Positions 7,490-10,128 of a stretch of 10,128 bases of DNA are shown here, in pieces. The stretch's first letter is position 1. Each line of letters opens with the position of its first letter. Source of the stretch: Microcaldota archaeon (GTDB taxonomy: Archaea > Micrarchaeota > Micrarchaeia > Anstonellales > Anstonellaceae); NCBI GenBank assembly GCA_023248665.1, contig JAHFEC010000033.1, positions 1-10,128 of the forward strand, in the 5' to 3' direction. The notes beneath the pieces are model-generated. The model was not told where the DNA came from and searched no databases. It saw only the letters and a list, made by a program, of their open reading frames with translations. Made by a program: the position numbers and the translations under genes.

Positions 7490-7969
7490 TCATCCCTTCT
7501 TCACGAATTCCAAGCTCTCCGAATTGATGCAGAAGCGCTTTCCCGTGGGCCTCGGGCCGTCGCCGAACACGTGCCCGAGGTGCCCGCCGCATTTGGCGCA
7601 TGTGACTTCGGTTCGCGCCATGCCGAGGGAACGGTCTTCGTGCAATCGCACTTTTTTCTCGTCCAGCGCCCCCCAGAAGGCGGGCCAGCCGCAATGGGAG
7701 TCGTATTTGGTGTCGGATGAGAAGAGCGGGTTGCCGCAGGCGGCGCAGCGGTAGAGGCCCGCCTCGGAATGGCGGTCGTATTTGCCGGAAAACGGCATCT
7801 CCGTCCCCTTCTCGCGCAGGACATGGTATTGGGAGGGTGTGAGCCGCGCTTTCCATTCCGGATCTAAAAGCGCGAGTTCAGAGACAGGAGCGCCCGGGCG
7901 CTCCGGGCCATTTTTCGTTTTGATCCTGCTGTTTTTCCCTTCCGGCGTAAGAATCCCCTCACAAACCAA
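7490..7969 (-). CDS. msrB: Peptide methionine-R-sulfoxide reductase MsrB
   Basis: MsrB reduces the R-epimer of methionine sulfoxide in oxidised proteins, using thioredoxin-like electron donors in the cytoplasm. The 159-residue product has the full SelR domain: LTPSQYHVLREKGTE (43-57), PFSGKYD (59-65), zinc-binding CAAC (75-78) and CAKC (124-127), YDSHCGWPAFW (89-99) whose Cys93 is the likely resolving residue, GHLGHVFGDGP (129-139) and catalytic Cys147 in RFCINS. The only usable start before the domain is TTG 7969, because an in-frame TAA lies at 7979-7981. The N-terminal ~40 residues are outside the conserved core. The start overlaps the end of the flavodoxin-fold reductase gene by 11 bp, so the two are probably cotranscribed and translationally coupled. 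Confidence 0.93.
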   Translation of the reverse strand: MVCEGILTPEGKNSRIKTKNGPERPGAPVSELALLDPEWKARLTPSQYHVLREKGTEMPFSGKYDRHSEAGLYRCAACGNPLFSSDTKYDSHCGWPAFWGALDEKKVRLHEDRSLGMARTEVTCAKCGGHLGHVFGDGPRPTGKRFCINSESLEFVKKG

Positions 7970-8618
7970 GCGCTCGGCTTATCTTTTGCGCGAGGCCATC
8001 CGGCACCAGCGCGGGCCCGCGCGCCTCGAACCAGTTGACGCGCGCCACGGGCGAGATGCCGCAGAAATTGAGCACCGCCTTGTCCACCGAGAATTCGGGC
8101 GCGCGGCCAAAGAGCGAGAAGCCTTCCGCGCCCCCGCCGTAGGTGTTGATGACCACCGCGCGTTTGCCGGACAGGCGCTGTTCGATGGGCATGTTCGAGA
8201 GGAAAAGCGGGTAGCACGCGCCGACGCCGCACAGGGCGCCCACGACGGGCTTGAGCGGCGCCGGGATGTTGGGTGCCGATTTGAAATTATAGGCGAACCC
8301 GGCCGTGAAGACGCGGTCGAAGAAGCCCTTGAGCATGGCGGGCGCGCCATACCACCAGACCGGGTAGATGAATACGAGCCGGTCCGCCTTCTGGATGAGA
8401 TTCTGGTATTTGGAAACGAGCGGGTCGGCACGGAAAGTGCTTTTTCGGTTCATCGCCATATAATCCTGCGAGTCCAGAAGCGGATCGAAGCCGTCGGCAT
8501 ACAGGTCGATGACCTCGAACGGAAGGCCGGCGGCGTCCAGTTTCTCCTTCACGAAGCTGAGCACGGCCGCGTTGTGGCTGGTTTTGGGATCGGGGTGGGC
8601 ATAGATGATGAGGTCCAT
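7959..8618 (-). CDS. Flavodoxin-fold NAD(P)H:quinone oxidoreductase
   Basis: This 219-residue protein belongs to the Flavodoxin_2 family (NQO1, MdaB and KefF relatives), FMN or FAD enzymes that reduce quinones by two electrons. Supporting features are the N-terminal strand and nucleotide loop LIIYAHPDPKTSHNAAV (3-19), the hallmark FIYPVWWYGAPAMLKGFFDRVF (83-104) followed by GFAY, and the GK.AVVINTYGG strand and loop at about 151-162. The exact substrate cannot be read from sequence. ATG 8618 was chosen because homology begins there and a TATA box is centred 26 bp upstream; a longer in-frame extension would run through that promoter. It is the first gene of an operon with msrB, divergent from a MenA-like prenyltransferase gene, which fits a quinone-related role. 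Confidence 0.9.
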   Translation of the reverse strand: MDLIIYAHPDPKTSHNAAVLSFVKEKLDAAGLPFEVIDLYADGFDPLLDSQDYMAMNRKSTFRADPLVSKYQNLIQKADRLVFIYPVWWYGAPAMLKGFFDRVFTAGFAYNFKSAPNIPAPLKPVVGALCGVGACYPLFLSNMPIEQRLSGKRAVVINTYGGGAEGFSLFGRAPEFSVDKAVLNFCGISPVARVNWFEARGPALVPDGLAQKISRALGL

Positions 8619-8635
8619 GCATAGGTATGCGACAC

Positions 8636-8651
8636 ATGAATTATAAATCAT
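8636..8651. promoter_or_regulatory. Shared, nearly palindromic TATA element for divergent genes
   Basis: ATGAATTATAAATCAT matches its own reverse complement at 14 of 16 positions. On the minus strand it gives TTTATAA centred 26 bp before the reductase ATG 8618. On the plus strand it gives TTATAAAT, predicting a start near 8669-8671, a few bases before the prenyltransferase ATG 8677. No second TATA-like box is seen in the 58 bp between the genes, so one TBP site probably serves both directions. Confidence 0.65.
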
Positions 8652-8676
8652 GACGATTAAAGAATCCCGTGGTTCC

Positions 8677-9552
8677 ATGCTCCAAAAACTGGTCAATGCC
8701 TTGCGCCTGCCGTTCCTGATTGCCAGCTTCCTTCCGGCGGCCGCGGCGGGCGCGCTGGCGGTGCATGACGGGAATTTCTCGGCTTGGCCGTTCTTCGTCT
8801 CCGCCTTCGCCATCCTGTGCGCGCACGCGGGCACCAATCTGGCCAACGATTATTTCGATTACAAGGCCGGCAACTACCCCAAGGTAAAGAAAGGGCCGAC
8901 CGGCGGCAGCTTCGCCATCCAGAACAGGGATTTCGCAGCCGGGCAGATCTATAAGATGAGCATCGCGTGCTTCGTCCTCTCGCTCGGGCTGTTCGCGTAT
9001 CTGGCCACCCAGTCCTCCCCGCTCATCCTCGGGCTGGGAATTGCGGGCGTGGCGATCGGGTTCTTCTACACCGCGCCGCCCGTGAAGCTGGGCTACCGGC
9101 TCTTGGGCGAGATGGCCACGTTCGTCGGCATGGGCCCGCTGCTCTTCGAAACTGTTTATTTCGCCACGACCGGAACCTTCAGCACGGCGGGCCTTCTTCT
9201 CTCGGCATTCTTGGGCGTGCTGGTGCTCAACATCCTGCTGGCGGCCCAAATCCCCGACATTGAAGTGGACCAGGCGAGCCGCAAGCACACCATCAGCGCA
9301 AAACTCGGGCCCTCTGCGCTTTACAACACATTCCTGCTGGCCAACATCTTCGGCGCGCTGGCGCTCGTCGCATCGGTCGCGTGGCATGGGATGCCGACCG
9401 AAATTCTGGTCGCGCTGGTCGGCAGTGCGCTGGCCTTCAAGGCTTATTCGCTCCTGACGCAGGAAAAGCCGCTGGAAGCGCTCGGCTACTGCCTGAACGC
9501 CCTGCAAATCGGGGGCATCCTGCTCATTTTGGCATTAATACTCAAGATTTAG
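8677..9552 (+). CDS. UbiA-family prenyltransferase, MenA-like
   Basis: UbiA enzymes are membrane proteins that attach a polyprenyl chain to an aromatic acceptor. MenA members make demethylmenaquinone from dihydroxynaphthoate; other archaeal members make ether lipids. The 291-residue protein has about eight or nine hydrophobic helices. The first Asp-rich motif is NLANDYFDYKAG (54-65) followed by GPTGGS, which resembles MenA rather than the NDYFD...NKPNRP pattern of lipid-type enzymes. The second is DIEVDQASRKHTISAKLG (194-211). I favour a quinone role, without proof of the acceptor. Start ATG 8677 (MLQKLVNALRLPFLIAS) is family-typical and lies just after the predicted transcription start; ATG 8650 would overlap the TATA element. 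It heads an operon with the DoxX gene 10 bp downstream. Confidence 0.88.
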   Translation: MLQKLVNALRLPFLIASFLPAAAAGALAVHDGNFSAWPFFVSAFAILCAHAGTNLANDYFDYKAGNYPKVKKGPTGGSFAIQNRDFAAGQIYKMSIACFVLSLGLFAYLATQSSPLILGLGIAGVAIGFFYTAPPVKLGYRLLGEMATFVGMGPLLFETVYFATTGTFSTAGLLLSAFLGVLVLNILLAAQIPDIEVDQASRKHTISAKLGPSALYNTFLLANIFGALALVASVAWHGMPTEILVALVGSALAFKAYSLLTQEKPLEALGYCLNALQIGGILLILALILKI

Positions 9553-9562
9553 GGGTGGATGG
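9553..9562 (+). promoter_or_regulatory. Ribosome binding site of the DoxX gene
   Basis: GGGTGGATGG fills the 10 bp between the prenyltransferase stop and ATG 9563. Its GGTGGA part resembles the GGTGAT anti-anti-Shine-Dalgarno core. It supports ATG 9563 over the internal Met codons at 9578, 9584 and 9614, and is expected for the second gene of an operon whose first gene is nearly leaderless. Confidence 0.45.
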
Positions 9563-10033
9563 ATGAAAAACACGCATATGGATATGGATGAGGAAGCCTG
9601 CAAACGCCGATGCATGTACAAAAGCGTCGGGCTTCTGGTCCTGCGGCTGATTTTCGTGGCTTGGATGCTGCATGGCATCCAGAAGCTCATGGACATCAAC
9701 GGCACGACCAGTTTCTTCGGAAGTTTGGGCGTCCCGATGCCGGGCGTCATGGCATGGGTGGTTTCGCTGCTGGAGACCTTCGGAAGCCTGGCCCTGCTCT
9801 TGGGTTTGGGCACGCGATATGTGGCGCCCCTGATGGCGTTCATCATGCTGGTGGCCATTCTCACCGCGCACCTGCCCTCGGCGCTCAAGGCGGGCCTGCC
9901 GTTCGGCTACCTCAAGATGGAGCTGCCGGTTTCGTACTTCGTCATTTCAGTGGCCTTGGCGCTGGGCGGTCCGGGCCGGTACAGCCTGGACAAGCTGCTC
10001 TTCTGCAAGAACAAATGTCCGGAAAAGAAGTAA
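9563..10033 (+). CDS. DoxX-family four-helix membrane protein
   Basis: DoxX proteins are small four-helix membrane proteins; family members are subunits of archaeal thiosulfate:quinone oxidoreductase or partners in thiol and oxidative-stress systems. The 156-residue product has hydrophobic segments at about 21-38, 62-82, 86-104 and 122-136, the HGIQKL motif after helix 1, SLLETFGSLALLLGLGTR (68-85) and the diagnostic ending GPGRYSLD (136-143). Unusually, each end carries a C-x3-C pair (Cys13/17 and Cys148/152); with four helices both ends should face the same side. It is cotranscribed with the MenA-like gene (10-bp gap) and near a quinone reductase and MsrB, so a quinone/thiol role is plausible but inferred. 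A hairpin and T-rich tract follow. Confidence 0.9.
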   Translation: MKNTHMDMDEEACKRRCMYKSVGLLVLRLIFVAWMLHGIQKLMDINGTTSFFGSLGVPMPGVMAWVVSLLETFGSLALLLGLGTRYVAPLMAFIMLVAILTAHLPSALKAGLPFGYLKMELPVSYFVISVALALGGPGRYSLDKLLFCKNKCPEKK

Positions 10034-10048
10034 ATTAAAAAAATAGAA

Positions 10049-10128
10049 AACGGGGCCCGGGCCCCCGTTCAATCTCTTTTTCTTTTATTCTCCTTTTCTT
10101 ATTTTATATTGTTTTTTTCTTACCTCTT
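10049..10128 (+). terminator. GC hairpin plus oligo-T terminator after the prenyltransferase/DoxX operon
   Basis: A 21-bp inverted repeat at 10049-10069 contains the perfect 14-bp palindrome GGGGCCCGGGCCCC within an AACG...CGTT frame. It is followed by nearly 60 nt of pyrimidine-rich sequence with several T runs, one of seven. The T runs alone fit archaeal termination; the hairpin resembles a bacterial intrinsic terminator, although its T runs start a few bases downstream. It lies 16 bp after the DoxX stop. Confidence 0.75.

Overview
The window looks like GC-rich chromosomal DNA of an archaeon with a bacterial-type UvrABC repair system. The archaeal reading rests on promoters. Four minus-strand genes have an AT-rich box A (TTTATAAA, TATTAAAA, TTATAA, TTTATAA) centred about 26-27 bp upstream of an ATG, the spacing expected for a TBP-dependent promoter with a leaderless or near-leaderless transcript. 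The window ends in a pyrimidine/oligo-T tract, another archaeal habit. The lineage (DPANN or a euryarchaeal group) cannot be fixed from this sequence.

Layout. 1-1511: 3' part of uvrB (+). 1505-2644: convergent gene for a TPR-like protein of unknown function (-), overlapping uvrB by 7 bp. 2660-3105: a 446-bp gene-free divergent region with three 57-bp tandem repeats, a pair of 23-bp tandem repeats and a 134-nt tract with no T at all. 3106-5928: uvrA (+), complete in length (940 codons) and domain content but broken by two in-frame stops (TAG 3511, TGA 3619). 5953-6388: a hicBA toxin-antitoxin pair (-). 6420-6512: a second, diverged copy of the uvrA 3' end (+). 6595-6885: a small orphan protein (+), converging on and overlapping a PIN-domain nuclease gene (6821-7441, -). 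7490-8618: a redox operon (-) of a flavodoxin-fold quinone reductase and msrB. 8677-10033: a divergent operon (+) of a MenA-like UbiA prenyltransferase and a DoxX-family membrane protein, ending in a hairpin/oligo-T terminator.

How the parts fit. uvrB and uvrA belong to nucleotide excision repair. The right third reads as a quinone/thiol redox module driven from one nearly palindromic TATA element shared by two divergent genes. Between these blocks lies a more A/T-rich accessory island (about 5700-7490) with toxin-type genes. Its left edge is the most unusual structure here: hicBA with its own promoter sits between two same-orientation copies of the uvrA 3' end. The last ~230 bp of uvrA also differ in codon style from the rest of the gene. 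This suggests that a small cassette, or a recombination event, put hicBA next to uvrA, supplied a replacement uvrA tail and left the native tail stranded downstream.
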